The notes: a model not told the origin generated them from the sequence alone. Positions 1 through 10,475 are shown, counted from the first letter of the stretch. The stretch: DNA of 64,000 nt from Maniola hyperantus (GCF_902806685.2 NC_048553.1:13559440-13623439); one strand, 5' to 3'. Translations and numbers: made by a program.

Positions 1-1160
1 AGTTTCATTTTGACACTAAGTACGTAGGTATAAAACCTTCTGTACTTAAATGATTGTTCTTACAATAGACCTATTTTAAAAATTGTGCCGGGGGCTCAGA
101 AGTAGAGTTTTTGAAGTACAAAGTTATTTTTGTGATTTTGACAATTGTTTTTCCAAAGTTTGACCAAACAGGGTCACTGTTTCGGAGAGTTATTAAATGT
201 AATGCATTTTCCATAATTATAAAATACAGTAACAATGATTTTCAAATTTCAAAGTACCTATGCACTTTACATAAACAAACTTTAGCACCCACGCTTTAAT
301 AGTTAGATATTTTGCTGATATTTGGGGGATGGAGTGCAGTGCAAATAATAATCGGCAATTTATTTATTCTGGTCCCCGTTTTTATTTCGTTTTTCTATTA
401 AACCCCGTCACACGCAGATGACGAGACGAAGGGTTTTGGTTTGAAGGGTTTTTTTCGCATGAAACCCGTGCATGAAACGAACCCTGTCGTTTCATGTGAA
501 AACAATTTTAAAGGTTTACTTAGTTTTCTTTTATAATGATCCGATTTATAATGATTCCTTTACAAAGATTTCCGAGTAAGTAGATTGCCGAGTTTAGGAA
601 AGTTTCACATCAAACATGATGCAGTGCAAAACGCAGTTTATCGAAAACTTTAAAAAAAAATCCAGAGAATCTTATGAATTAAAACATGAAAAATACATCC
701 CATTAACTTCAACCTAGCTCAGCAAGGATTATATAAATTTGTAAGTAAGTTAAAAGTAAGTAATAAAATGAATTAGAATCCACGGACCTTTCGCATTTTA
801 TTGTTGACTTGAGAGTTGAGATTTCTAAATTGTTTACATTGATCATTTTCCAACTAAAGCGACCGAATTTATTTTCGCAGAATTTGTGAGATGAATTTTG
901 CTTAGCTTTAAAGTTTTTATAGCTGTCACATTCCTTTTACCATTTGCCAAGGACTTTATAGTTTACAGAACCGACGGCACCCGTCGCCTTCCCCGCCCCT
1001 ACGGCAATTCCGCCCCATTACAGTGAGAGGGTTCCATTCCGAATGTTGTTATAACATGCACCCTTATCGTAACCATTTTATCTATTTTTTATTGGACTGT
1101 TATAAAATCGCTTCAAAACTGGGATTTACAAAGTACGTATTTTTTAGATAGCATCAACGC
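1..1160. other. AT-rich stretch without recognised genes
   Basis: Only short chance reading frames are present, with no protein similarity I recognise. No tRNA-like boxes or long inverted repeats were seen. Confidence 0.6.
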
Positions 1161-1164
1161 ATCG

Positions 1165-1325
1165 CTGACTCACTGCTGATACGGGTCTCCTCTCAAAATG
1201 TGAAGGGTTTGGCCATATTCCAGTTTCCACCACAGATTGGCAGACTTCACACACCTTTGAGAACATTGTGGATAACATGCAGGCATGCAGGTTTCCTCAC
1301 GATGATTTCCTTCCTTTTAAAGCAA
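1165..1325 (-). repeat. SINE family S2, tail fragment
   Basis: The block carries the S2 body words in reverse order: 'acgggtctcctctca', 'gacttcacacacctttgagaac', 'aggcatgcaggtttcctcac' and a trailing 'aaagcaagcgatttaatt'. The tRNA-like head is missing. The same words occur in the complete copy at 28106-28421, so this is a truncated member. Confidence 0.7.
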
Positions 1326-1384
1326 GCGATTTAATTTAAAGATTAATAATTTTAATCTTATGTGTTATATTTATAATTTACAGT

Positions 1385-1580
1385 TGTAACTGTGGCGTCA
1401 CTCGGGTCACAGCTGAAAATCAGCGTCCTGTATGTTATGTGTGTTAACGCATATGATGCAAGACATTATGCTGAGCCGTATCTACAACCATTTGGGGCGG
1501 TGTCACAGATGAAAATGTTACATATTTTGTACTTTGTTTTTATCTGTGACACCAACAACAAATAAATACATTTTCTTTCT
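1385..1580 (+). repeat. Possible LINE 3' tail
   Basis: A moderately conserved-looking block (gtcactcgggtcacagctg ... ggcggtgtcacagatg ... tctgtgacacc) ends in an AATAAA-containing A/T tail near 1560-1585. I believe similar tails terminate LINE copies in Lepidoptera, but the assignment is from memory and weak. There is no second copy in this window. Confidence 0.3.
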
Positions 1581-1617
1581 TTTCTTTATTGATATTTACT
1601 TAATTGCTATTTGACTT

Positions 1618-1992
1618 GTGGAAGATCCCAAACTGACCGGCTCGTTGGAAAGCTTGGAGCACCGCAGAGACGTCAGCTCTCTTTGCGTGTTCTAACGCCT
1701 TTATACTAATGGGGAGTGTTCTGAAGAGTTGTTAGACCTCATTCCACCTTCATTTTTCTACAACCGCACCGCGCACCACTGTAAACAATTTCACACTCAC
1801 CACCTGGGTGTCTGGTGCACTTCGACCGTCCGCTGTGCCATATCCTTCTTTCCACGCACGTGCAAACTGTGGAATCAACTCCCATCGGCGTTGCCACTAG
1901 ATTACAACATAGAGTTATTCAACAAATTCCTGAAAGGCCGGCAACGCGTCGGCAATTCCCCTGGTGCTGCAAATGTTCATGGGCGGCGGTAA
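1618..1992 (+). pseudogene. Non-LTR reverse transcriptase C-terminus, degenerate
   Basis: Reading from 1618 in one frame gives DPKLTGSLESLEHRRDVSSL, a stop codon at 1693-1695, then a continuation with ELLDLIPPSFFYNRTAHH, SFFPRTCKLWNQLPSA, LFNKFLKGRQR and a final NVHGRR. This succession is the usual C-terminal tail, downstream of the reverse transcriptase domain, of insect non-LTR retrotransposon ORF2 proteins. The fragment lacks the catalytic core and has an internal stop and small insertions, so it is a dead 5'-truncated copy. It is followed directly by a SINE head at 2035. The family (Jockey, R1 or other) cannot be settled from this tail. Confidence 0.75.
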
Positions 1993-2034
1993 TCACTTAA
2001 CATCAGGTGACCCGCCTGCTCGTTCATTTAGAGG

Positions 2035-2108
2035 TTCATGCCCGGGATCGATGTCCCGATCTCCCGAAAAGAAGCCGACGAGTTAACCACTAGGCTATGA
2101 CGGCTTGT
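2035..2108 (-). repeat. SINE S2 tRNA-like head fragment
   Basis: Read on the minus strand this contains the A-box-like 'agcctagtggttaac' and the B-box-like 'gggatcgatcccgggc' region of family S2. The non-tRNA body is absent. Confidence 0.65.
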
Positions 2109-2251
2109 TGGTAGGCTATCCACTCACATAATATACGTATACTTACTACATAGTTAGGTATGATGTGATCTGAATCAGATTTCTCGCGAAAGGTGGAGCA
2201 CCTCGCCGCCTACCCCCCTTAGCGCTAATCAGTTTCATTGCCGGCGCGCGC

Positions 2252-2349
2252 TCAATGAGCACTAGTGTGGCAGTAGCCTCATATAACTACGTGGCTTGTA
2301 TCAATGAGCGCTAGTGTGGCAGTAGCCTCATATAACTACGTGGCTTGTA
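2252..2349 (+). repeat. 49-bp tandem duplication
   Basis: Two head-to-tail 49-bp units (2252-2300 and 2301-2349), each from tcaatgagc to gtggcttgta, differ at only one clear position (gcactag versus gcgctag). The unit has no coding potential. The near-identity implies a recent duplication. Confidence 0.9.
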
Positions 2350-2529
2350 TTTAGCGCGACTCGAGCGGTGCCTTTGAAGATGTTCCGGATTTCTGATGTC
2401 TGTATTTTATTAGCCGTAATTAACATTAACATAATTTGCTCCATATCTAGATCAATGCCTAAAATATTTATCCATACTAATATTATAAAGAGTCAAAAAT
2501 TTGTCCGTCCGTCTATTTATTTTATTTTA

Positions 2530-2745
2530 TTCAGATACAAGTTAGCTATTGACTGCAATCTCACCTGGTGGTAAGTGATGATGGAACCGAAGATGGATGC
2601 GGGCTAACCTGGAAGGGGTATGGCAGTTATATTACCTATTAAACCCATACACCTTTGGTTTTTACAGCAAGCATCGTACCGGAACGCTAAATCGCCTGGC
2701 GGCACGGATTTGCCGGTAGGGTGGTATAACTAGCCACGGCCGGCC
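2530..2745 (-). repeat. SINE family S1, tail part
   Basis: In reverse order this carries the S1 body: 'cagatacaagttagc', 'gactgcaatctcacc', 'ggaacgctaaatcgcctgg' and 'ggcacggatttgccgg'. It matches the body of the full copy at 5104-5450. The tRNA-like head is missing, and the repeat abuts family Q at about 2745. Confidence 0.8.
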
Positions 2746-3122
2746 GTCTGTCTGTCAGCGGGATGTATCTCGTGAACCATGATAGATAGAGACCTAAAAT
2801 ATTCACACAATGTGGCTAATTCCTTTGTACACAATCTCTAAACTAAACTTAAATATCACGTCTAAATCTATTGCTATCCCTTTCATAATGTTGCTTGCGG
2901 AAAAGGAAAGCACTAGATTTAGACCTGTTAATTTAGTTTAGTTTAGAGATTGTGTACTAGAGAATCGGCCCCATTATGTATCTGTTTCTATTGCCGCTAT
3001 AACAAAAAATACTAAAATTTCAAAATTACCGCCATGAAAATTAAAAATTATTAAAATGTGTTATTTTTTGTACGATGGTACGAGTCCTGCCTGTGCGAGT
3101 CCGACTCGCACTTGACCGAGTT
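2745..3122 (+). repeat. Dispersed repeat family Q, split by a MITE
   Basis: The left part has 'ctgtctgtcagcgggatg' and 'tatctcgtgaaccatgatag'. The right part resumes at about 2975 with 'tgtatctgtttctattgccg' and ends in 'gagtccgactcgcacttgac'. The same order of words occurs at 12478-13185. The interruption is the fold-back element at 2814-2973. It is non-coding. Confidence 0.7.
2814..2973. mobile_element. Fold-back MITE nested in repeat Q
   Basis: The left arm 'tacacaatctctaaac' with 'gtctaaatcta' pairs with the right arm 'tagatttagac' with 'gtttagagattgtgta'. The ends (gctaattcc / agaatcggcc) are imperfect inverted repeats. It has no coding capacity, so any movement would need a transposase supplied in trans. 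No clean TSD was read. Confidence 0.75.
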
Positions 3123-3131
3123 TATTTGTTA

Positions 3132-3321
3132 CTAGCTCATGCCCGCGACTTCATTCACGTGGACTACACAAATTTCAAACCCCTATTTCACCCCCTTAGG
3201 GGTTGAATTTTCAAAAATCCTTTCTTAGCGGATGCCTACGTCATAATAACTATCTGCATTGCAAATTTCAGATCAGTCAGTCAGTCAGTCAGTCACCTTT
3301 TCCTTTTATATATTTAGTATG
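3132..3321 (+). repeat. Dispersed repeat family B (CTAG...TTTAG)
   Basis: It begins 'ctagctcatgcccgcgactt', passes through 'cacccccttaggggttgaat' and 'gatgcctacgtcataat', and ends in (CAGT)n followed by 'ccttttccttttatatattt'. At least ten copies occur in this window in both orientations. The copy at 37744-37861 has a TSD, which fixes the family boundaries. Confidence 0.85.
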
Positions 3322-4185
3322 ATCGTTGTTCTTGTACGTCGTTGTTGCTCTTCAGTCAATTTTGTTGTGATAGTTACAAAAGAGACAGGTATAGTTTTAA
3401 CATTTTACGTCACAATACAGTGTAAGATATAGGAGCATATTATTCGTAGAACAACAGCGCAGTTCGTAGACATGAAAGCTTCGCATAAATCTTTTATTAC
3501 CGTCCTATTTCCCAGCGCTGGGCAGCTGTACGAGTACGGTGTATACCTACGCGTCACTCGATCCCCGTGAAATATGATCACTGAGCAGAAGTTATTTATT
3601 GTCTTTTTGCATAGAAATGGACCTAAACATGTACGCTGGAAGAAATATGCCATACAAAATGATAGTTATTTTTTGTAGATTCAAAACGCCCGACCGAGCG
3701 TACCAGGCACGTACCGGGAATTAAAATAAATGGTCGTCGCTTTGACACTATGTCTCAGAATACATAATAGTTTAGTCCGTACAAAATGAGTCCTCACGCG
3801 CCATTAACTCTATGGGGCAACTGTCATGTCAAAAATATGGTTCACCTTTAAATTAAGGGCTAAAATTGTACTATTGACATGAAATTTGACACAAAAAGTT
3901 AAAATGGCACATGAGGAGCTAAATAATTGTACGTGTTATACAGGTTATGTTGACAGATGTCTCATTTAGTTCCGGGTACATCACGTCATGACGCTCACTG
4001 CTGCTATCAGCGCCAAAATGGCGAAAATGGAGTTACTTTAAAAGCCAATCGGCAATCGCAGTTCCAGCGTACCTACTTGAATTAGTAGAAGTCAATGTCT
4101 TTTTGTCAAAAAACTGCGTTACATTGGGACAGTCGCTGCGAATCCTCACATAATATTCTTTTTGCATTTCGACTTAAGCTTTTTA
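3322..4185. other. Stretch without recognised features
   Basis: Only short chance frames and AT-rich sequence are seen. Confidence 0.5.
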
Positions 4186-4458
4186 GAAAAAACCTAATAG
4201 GTGCAAGTCGAACTCGAACACGAAGGGTTCCGTACCATCGCGCAATGTCTTTTTTTAGGTAACCACAAATTCACGGTTTCCGGATTGTTTCCAAGTTAAT
4301 TGTATTATAAGATCTACCTACCTGCCAAATTTCATGATTCTAGGTCAACGGGAAATACCTGTATATACGTAATACATGGTTTCTTGACAGACACGATTGA
4401 CAAAAATGTGGTCCTATAAGGGTTCCTTATTTTGTTTGAGGTACGGAAACCTAAAAAA
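4186..4458 (+). repeat. Repeat family P, internally deleted copy
   Basis: It opens with 'caagtcgaactcgaacacga' and 'gggttccgtacc', then jumps to 'aaccacaaattcacggtttc', 'aaatttcatgattctaggtc' and 'ttcttgacagacac', and closes with 'gaggtacggaaacc'. The longer copy at 38365-38790 has a further block of about 140 bp between the first two parts. Confidence 0.8.
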
Positions 4459-5103
4459 AGTCGTGAACGATTTATACTTATAAAGCTGTAGCGGGTTCTG
4501 TAAAAAAGACAAAAAGATAATAACTAAATTTTTAAAAATAACAAGTACTTAAATCAAAAATATCACATAAACCACTGTGACGGGCAGTTAAATTAAATTC
4601 CTTAAAATTAGTTCTTCTTCCTTACACCTAAAAATCTATAAAACTTGGATGTATAAGCCCATTTCATCCCTATATTCCCGTTTTTATTACAATGTAGAGT
4701 CCTGAAGCTCCAGCGGGTATCGGCGCGGCGGCGGGGGGGAACAAAGGCTCCGAACTCCGGGATAGCGGCGTGCGGCAAATCGCTGTTTTTTTGCAAATTC
4801 GCCCACAATACGTCATTAGTCGCTCCCGGCACGATTCATGCCGTTAGGGTTGACATGTTTAAGTAAGATATTTGTTTTGTTTTCATTCCATTTATCAGAA
4901 TAAAAATCCTAGTATTACAGATCGGGTAAATGTTAAAACCCTAATCCTGGTCAGTAGGTAAACACAAATTACTAGAAATTTTAATTTTTTAAATTAATGA
5001 GGCAAGAATCACTAATAATGATTGAGGTGTAGTAGACTGGTAAGAGAAGAGTAATAAAGGGGATTCGATCATCCCCACAGACATTAATTTAATAACGATT
5101 TTT

Positions 5104-5450
5104 GACGACCTCCCTGGCGCAGTGGTGAGCGCTGTGGTCTTATTAGTGGGAGGTCCCGGGTTCGATTCCTGGCAGGGGTTTGGAATTTTATAATTTCTAA
5201 ATTTCTGGTCTGGTCTGGTGGGAGGCTTCGGCCGTGGCTAGTTACCACCCTACCGGCAAAGCCGTGCCGCCAAGCGATTTAGCGTTCCGGTACGATGCCG
5301 TGTAGAAACCAAAGTGGTATGGGTTTAATAATAACTGCCATACCCCTTCCAGGTTAGCCTGCTATCATCTTAGACTGCATCATCACTTACCATCAGGTGA
5401 GATTGCAGTCAAGGGCTAACTTGTATCTGAATAAAAAAAAAAAAAAAAAA
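5104..5450 (+). repeat. SINE family S1, full-length copy
   Basis: The head is tRNA-like, with an A-box-like 'tggcgcagtggtgagcg' and a B box GGTTCGATTCC at 5159-5169, both needed for RNA polymerase III transcription. A non-tRNA body follows (taatttctaaatttctgg, ttccggtacgatgccgtg, catcatcacttaccatcagg). It ends in 18 A residues. About 347 bp long and not coding. It would depend on LINE-encoded reverse transcriptase. Related copies lie at 55943-56262 (plus) and 62135-62472 (minus). Confidence 0.9.
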
Positions 5451-5938
5451 CTCAGTAAGTAACCCAAATATTCCAGGTCTGATTATTTTATGATGTTGAA
5501 ATCGTACCTTGCATAAAAATGTTACTTGTGATTTCAGAAAGTTGTATACCTACTTATAATTTATTTGTGTCTTCTGAAAATCTTTTCTTATAGCGTGGTC
5601 GTTAGGAATTCGCTCTAGGAATATATTTTTCATTGATTCTCCGCTAACGTATAGTGACTAGTCAAAATAGCAGCAACAATTCGTGGGAAAAGGAAAGTCA
5701 TGTTGACAAAGGACGATACCATTGTCTGCCAAGTGCCAACCCTAGCTGTGGCCCCATCAACATTCGAGGGTCCCTCTAGCTAAATACATAATTACTTTTG
5801 ATAAAAACCCTAGCGCCTAGTGGCAAAAGAAAAATAATCTCATAGAATTTCTGATGATCGTTGATTATTGCGATGTTTTTTATTGAGGCTATTATTTATT
5901 TGAGTTTCTATTGATAGGATTTCTATTGATAGGTTCCG

Positions 5939-6192
5939 TCAAGGTTTGAAATTCTGAACCAGTAGGGCGATTGTCTAAAACCTGCATCAATCATTATTAC
6001 AATCTCAATTGTTCTGATTGGCTGAATTTGTGCGATTCTTGTTGCAACAATGCACTGTGGCCAATAGTGAGCGAGCATTAACCAATCAGAGATGATTGCG
6101 ATCGCGACATTGTAGCTGTCAAACAACCGCGGTAGAGCCACAGTAGTCGTAAAAAAGACGTATTATTATCAAGGTTTGAAACTGAACCAGTA
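5939..6192. repeat. Segment flanked by 24-26-bp direct repeats
   Basis: The sequence tcaaggtttgaaa(tt)ctgaaccagta occurs at 5939-5964 and again at 6169-6192, enclosing about 204 bp. The enclosed part holds 'tgattggctga' and 'taaccaatcagag', which look like decayed inverted arms. Either an unusually long target duplication or a local duplication would fit. Confidence 0.6.
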
Positions 6193-6210
6193 ACCATCGA
6201 CCTTTAGAAA

Positions 6211-6302
6211 GAGATAGCGGTTTCGTAGAGCGTTGTTTCTGTCGTTGAGACCGAGAAAACTTCACATAGGTATGAGTGACAGAGACAACGCTGTACAAAG
6301 CC
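6211..6302. mobile_element. Short hairpin MITE-like repeat
   Basis: The arms 'cggtttcgtagagcgttgt' and 'acaacgctgtacaaagccg' are inverted copies with mismatches around a loop of about 50 bp, which also contains 'tctgtc' and 'gacaga' as pairing extensions. It is non-coding. Confidence 0.6.
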
Positions 6303-6429
6303 GAAATATCATTCTAAAGATAATATTTCTTGCCGGCTACTATAGTTTGGTAGTCGTAAACACTACCACTACACTAACCGTCTTCCCGACCGAAGGCGAA
6401 TTTCAGAGATTATAGCCATCTGCGCGACG

Positions 6430-6570
6430 TGCACAGGACAGGTATGAGCACAAACACAGGTGCACTCTCTATTCCCTCACTCTCATAGTCCGATAAGACG
6501 GCAATCCGACACGCGACTGGAGAAAGATCAGGCGCGGAGCCGACGATGGCTTCACGTGCTCACTGAGAAT
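6430..6570 (-). repeat. Dispersed repeat R
   Basis: The word 'ttccctcactctcatag' and its neighbour 'aggtgcactctctat' recur inverted at about 17362-17400, next to the Jockey element. It is followed by 'gccgacgatggcttcacg'. The family is undetermined. Confidence 0.5.
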
Positions 6571-7158
6571 CTTGATAAATAATTCATTCATTCATTTCAA
6601 AAAACTCAGTAGGTAGGTATCAGGTAGGTATATCTGTTTTTGACTTGACCCGTGACTTCTTCATCCGCAGTCAAACGTGCTTATCTGCTCTTGGAATTAA
6701 AATGACATAATATTGAGTAGGTAGCGAGAACCATAATATTGTTGTTTAAGTCATTATTTCCTTAAATAAACATAGAACACTATAAAAGGTCCTACAATGC
6801 CTTCCACCAGGATCTAAGGGTGTAAAACAAACAAACATCCAGCGAACCGTAAAACAATAGAAAGACATAAGGCCCCATCCCGACTAGCAGTGAGACAACC
6901 ACAGTTTTACGGGGTTTTTACGACAACAATTAAAACTCCACTAACGACTTTAGTCCGCGATACATAAAACGCTTTTATTATGTTATGCCGATTGCTAGTG
7001 CCGCTTCAGTGGAAGGCGACTGTAAAACACTGTTATTGTTGGTGCTGGTAATGTAGTGAAGACTGAAGACAAGAACATAACTCAAACTTATGTTCTTTTG
7101 AGTTTAATTGTGATCTAATTGTAAGCAAAGTTGCACAGCTATGATTTATTATATTTTT

Positions 7159-7540
7159 TATGGTTCCGTACCTCAAAAGGAAAAATGGAACCCTATATAG
7201 GATAATAGGATCACTTCGTTGTCTGTCTGTCTGTTCGTCTGTCGTGTCTGTCTAGAAACCTATAGGGTACTTCCCGTTGACCTAGAATCATGAAATTTGG
7301 CAGGTAGGTTGGTCTTATAACACTAGGAATAAATCCGAAAACCATGAATTTGTGTTTACATCACAAAAAAAATTAAAATGTATTCACGAACAAATAATTG
7401 GAATTTTCAACTTTTAAAGTAAGATTACTATACCAAGTGGGGTATCATGTGAAAGGGCTTTATCTGTATATCTAAAACAGATTTTTATTTATTTTTATGC
7501 ATAATAATTTTTAATTTATCGTGCAAAGTGTCGAATTTTT
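7159..7540 (-). repeat. Repeat family P copy
   Basis: In reverse orientation it carries 'ggttccgtacctcaaaagg', a (GTCT)n run at 7219-7253, 'gttgacctagaatcatgaaa', 'ggggtatcatgtgaaaggg' and 'gcaaagtgtcgaa'. It joins an 'aaccgacttctaaaaccact' repeat at its right edge. Confidence 0.8.
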
Positions 7541-8302
7541 TTAAAATTAAATAACCGACTTCTAAAACCACTAATTTATTTATTTATTTACATCTTCGAT
7601 TGTGTAATATATGCTTTTTTTAGGAGCATAGTTTTATTAGAATTTTGCTTGTGTGATGGCAAGTCTAAAATTCATTGCGGAATTTTGTTATAAAAGATTA
7701 TACTCATTCCCACAAACGAATTTTGGACTTTCTTTATTATGTGCATACTCTGGCTGCATAAATAGTTTTTCATTTCGTGGTTTTTATTACTAACTATTCG
7801 CTGCGGCAGAAAGGTCGTCAAGATTATACTTAGGCGCTTTTGAAAACAACTCATGCTTAAAAAATAAGGGTTGAGACGACAAAAGAATTCACGTACGAGA
7901 CGGTACAAAGACTATTGTCTAGGAAACTCGAAAAAATTATGTAAAGTCGGCAGTACGCAAGGGGCATCGTGAATAACCTCTCCGTTATCGCAGTTTAGCG
8001 ATCATACAGTTCCGAAATACTTCTCTATGTAGGTATACTACTGTATGTGTTCTGTACGAATAGATGCGTCAGTGGTGCGGCAGCGTGGTGCACAAATAAA
8101 AGAACTGCTCACATATTATTATGTTCACTGTGTATGTTGTTTTGTAATATCTATTTACAAAACATGGGACGAAAACGAGAGCTGGAGCTTAAGTCTCTAC
8201 AGAGGCGTCTCGCTCTTGATGTCTCTGGAGTGAATCTGGCCCCCGGAGTTCGCCGAGGGCAGCAGGATTTTCGAATCGTTCCAAATTCAAATGGTGTTCT
8301 AA
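7541..8302. other. Stretch without recognised genes
   Basis: It begins with a short 'accgacttctaaaacc' repeat (also at 53625). The rest is unassigned. Two overlapping short frames at 8045-8322 show no family resemblance and run into the S3 SINE. Confidence 0.5.
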
Positions 8303-8478
8303 GTGGCAGCGAGCCTCAATAGCTCAACAGGTAAAAGAGTGGACTGAAAACCGAAAAAGGTCGACGGTTCAAACCCCGCCCGTTGCACTATTGTCGTACC
8401 TACTCCTAGCACAAACTTGACGCTTAGTTGGAGAGGAAAGGGTAATATTAGTCGTTTAACATGGCTAATATACTTTAA
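8303..8478 (+). repeat. SINE family S3 (tRNA-derived)
   Basis: The head reads like a degenerate tRNA: 'aatagctcaacaggtaaaag' (A-box region), 'gactgaaaaccg' (anticodon-arm position, GAA as in tRNA-Phe) and the B-box-like 'ggttcaaacccc'. The body runs through 'cttgacgcttagttggagag' and 'catggctaatatac' to a short A tract at 8470-8478. A functional tRNA is unlikely because the acceptor stem does not pair and SINE sequence continues downstream. Only one copy was seen. Confidence 0.75.
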
Positions 8479-8636
8479 AAAAAAAGTGCAATGTTTTCTT
8501 TGCTGCTGCCAACCGAAGAGGCCGCACGCCTCTACAGTCGCATGCGATCGTGGGCGGGGATGGTGTGCGGCCTGGCGTGAAAACGCGTTGCACTAAAATC
8601 ATTTTTACCATCATTACTGGCCTAACTACTTACTAA

Positions 8637-8742
8637 GTAGTAATTTTTGAAATTATAAATTCCCAAATTGCCCATGCCGAAATCGAACCCGGAACTTCCC
8701 ACTGATAAGACCACTGCGCCAGGCAGGTCGTTGAAACATAGA
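8637..8742 (-). repeat. SINE family S1, head fragment
   Basis: Reverse-oriented S1 head with 'aatcgaacccgg' (B box), 'taagaccactgcgccagg' (A box) and the adjoining 'gaaattataaattccc'. The body is missing. Confidence 0.75.
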
Positions 8743-9129
8743 TCCTCAGTAAGAAAGGATTTCTACCCACGCGCAACTATTAGCCAGTCAATCTATCAAT
8801 TCTGTGACATAGGAGCGCCGTGGCGTTAGTATTTATGTTTTCCGAACTGTATGTTTGCTAAGCGATGTAAGTATTGTCGGTTGTCTGCGGGATGGCTGCG
8901 TCACAAAGAGCGCGTTTGTTCGGGAGTACAGTGCGTCGAGAGGATTGTTCCCTCCGTACCGCGCAGGCCGCAGACAGGTTACTCGTGTCGTGCTAGGTAT
9001 AGATAACACTGGAGCCCGAGCATAATCAGTGCGACAAATCACTCTCGCGGCGATTGCAACGCTTTGTCGAGGAAGACACCGCAAGAAAGCGCTAATTGTG
9101 CTCTAAGGTTGCCAACCATAATATAGTAA

Positions 9130-9346
9130 ACTAGCTTATGTCCGCGACTTCGTCCGCGTGGACTACACAAAATATTTGAACCCCTATTTTACCCCCTTAG
9201 AGATTGATTTTCGAAAATCCTTTCTCAGCGGATGTCTACGTCATAATTAGCTATCTGCATGCCAAATTTCAGCCCGATCCATCCATTAGTTTGAGCTGTG
9301 CGTCGATAAATCAGTCAGTCTCTTTTCCATTTATACATTTAGATAT
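9130..9346 (+). repeat. Dispersed repeat family B
   Basis: It starts 'ctagcttatgtccgcgactt', includes 'tttacccccttagagattga' and 'gatgtctacgtcataatt', and ends 'cagtcagtctcttttcc' and 'atacatttag'. Full-length member. Confidence 0.85.
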
Positions 9347-9384
9347 TGCATTCCATTCCAGATATTCCATTCTGCGTACTAGGT

Positions 9385-9535
9385 ATATCATCAACATCAA
9401 CCCACCGTCGCGCGTCGCCGGCGCACTACCCACCACGCTGACCAAATGCGGATTAGCGGACTTCACACACTTTGAAAACTGTATGTAGAACTCTCATGCA
9501 TGGCATGGCAAGCAGGTTTCCACACGATAAAAGCG
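9385..9535 (-). repeat. SINE S2 tail fragment
   Basis: It contains 'catcaacatcaaccc', 'gcggacttcacacactttga' and 'aagcaggtttccacacgat', the reverse-oriented S2 body. The tRNA-like head is absent. Confidence 0.65.
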
Positions 9536-9794
9536 GACGTATTCTATCACGACTTACAATAATAATCAGCTGATGTTGTTGGCAACCCTGCACTAGCGGC
9601 GCTAATGCGCACATTTGCGTCATTCGCAATCGTATCCATAGAGACGAGAGAGGTATTTGGAATATTTCCATATGCTCGGAAACAAATGCATAAAGTATTG
9701 TAAATATTTTCCTTAAACAAAATGCAGGAAACTTCTCGGAGCGATATTAGAATTACGGAGAGTTGCCAACTCTGGTCTGTGTGCCAGCCAGTGG

Positions 9795-9952
9795 CGTGCA
9801 GCCAGTGGCGTGCACAGGAGTTCAAGCCAGGGTATGCATTTAGGTATGAACTTATTTTACGGCAGGTAAAATGAAAAATAAGCATTGATTTATTACAATG
9901 AGGGTAAGCAGTGCGTTTATGCCTTTATGAGCTGCACGCCACTGCGTGCAGC
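9795..9952. mobile_element. hAT-type MITE, copy 1, with perfect 8-bp TSD
   Basis: The element is 9803-9944 (142 bp). Its ends are inverted repeats CAGTGGCGTGCA / TGCACGCCACTG. It is bounded by an exact 8-bp duplication, cgtgcagc, at 9795-9802 and 9945-9952. A CAG-type terminus and an 8-bp TSD are hallmarks of hAT transposons. It has no coding capacity. A copy in opposite orientation lies at 52987-53129 and differs by only a few bases, so both are fairly recent. Confidence 0.92.
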
Positions 9953-10039
9953 TACCCATGGGATCACTACTATCCCTTATCATCAACCTTCTACCAGCCG
10001 ACTACTCTAGGAGCTCCTCCCTGAATGAAAAGGAAGGAC

Positions 10040-10130
10040 CGCTGAGAACATTAAGGAGATCTATCTGTCAGGCATGCCGCATGCAGGATTCCTCACAATG
10101 GATGGATTTCGATCCCTTGCCATTTAAGCA
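10040..10130 (-). repeat. Degenerate SINE S2 body
   Basis: 'gagaacattaagg', 'caggcatgccgcatgcagg' and 'ttcctcacaatg' correspond to the reverse-oriented S2 body, with decay. Confidence 0.45.
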
Positions 10131-10185
10131 AGTGATATTGATTAAAATGCACAATCAATTAATCAAGTGTGCGTCCACAGCTGGA

Positions 10186-10365
10186 CTACCCGAGAGCGCA
10201 CTACGACAGTCCGGTATCTTCCTAAGGTCGTCAGCCCAGCGCGCTGGAGGTCGTCCCACACTTTGCTTGCTGATACGCGGTCTCCACACTAGAACACGCC
10301 TGCTCCAGTAGCGGTTCTGCGGCTGACATGACCTGCCCACTGCCACTTCAGCTTGCTAATTCGTT
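10186..10365 (-). pseudogene. RTE-type reverse transcriptase C-terminal fragment
   Basis: Minus-strand translation gives RRVLVWRPRISKQSVGRP followed by PARWADDLRKI. The WRP...GRPPARWADDL succession is the familiar C-terminal tail of insect endonuclease/reverse transcriptase proteins of RTE-like LINEs. The catalytic domains are absent and the frame breaks on both sides. The same tail is seen at 25690-25930 and 62606-62745. Confidence 0.75.
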
Positions 10366-10378
10366 CATAATACAACGA

Positions 10379-10475
10379 ACCAAAAGCTTCATTTGCTATA
10401 ATCCGTTGAAACCTCTATCTGCTGAAATCTGTATCAACATGCGATATGCAGCGCCCGCCCTCCCACTGCTAAACA
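10379..10475 (+). repeat. Repeat family E, copy 1
   Basis: It shares 'tttgctataatccg', 'aaatctgtat', 'catgcgatatgca' and 'cccactgctaaac' in the same order with 23951-24055. It lies beside RTE debris. Origin unknown. Confidence 0.6.

Noticed and set aside
3271..3296. CRISPR-like short repeats ((CAGT)n)
   Set aside because: A simple tetranucleotide microsatellite inside an insect repeat; no spacers.
5104..5175. tRNA gene
   Set aside because: A and B boxes are present, but it is the head of a 347-bp SINE with several copies.
7672..7908. 78-codon minus-strand frame
   Set aside because: No family resemblance and AT-rich codon use; probably chance.
8303..8390. tRNA-Phe-like gene
   Set aside because: The acceptor stem does not pair and SINE body sequence with an A tail continues downstream, so it is a SINE head.
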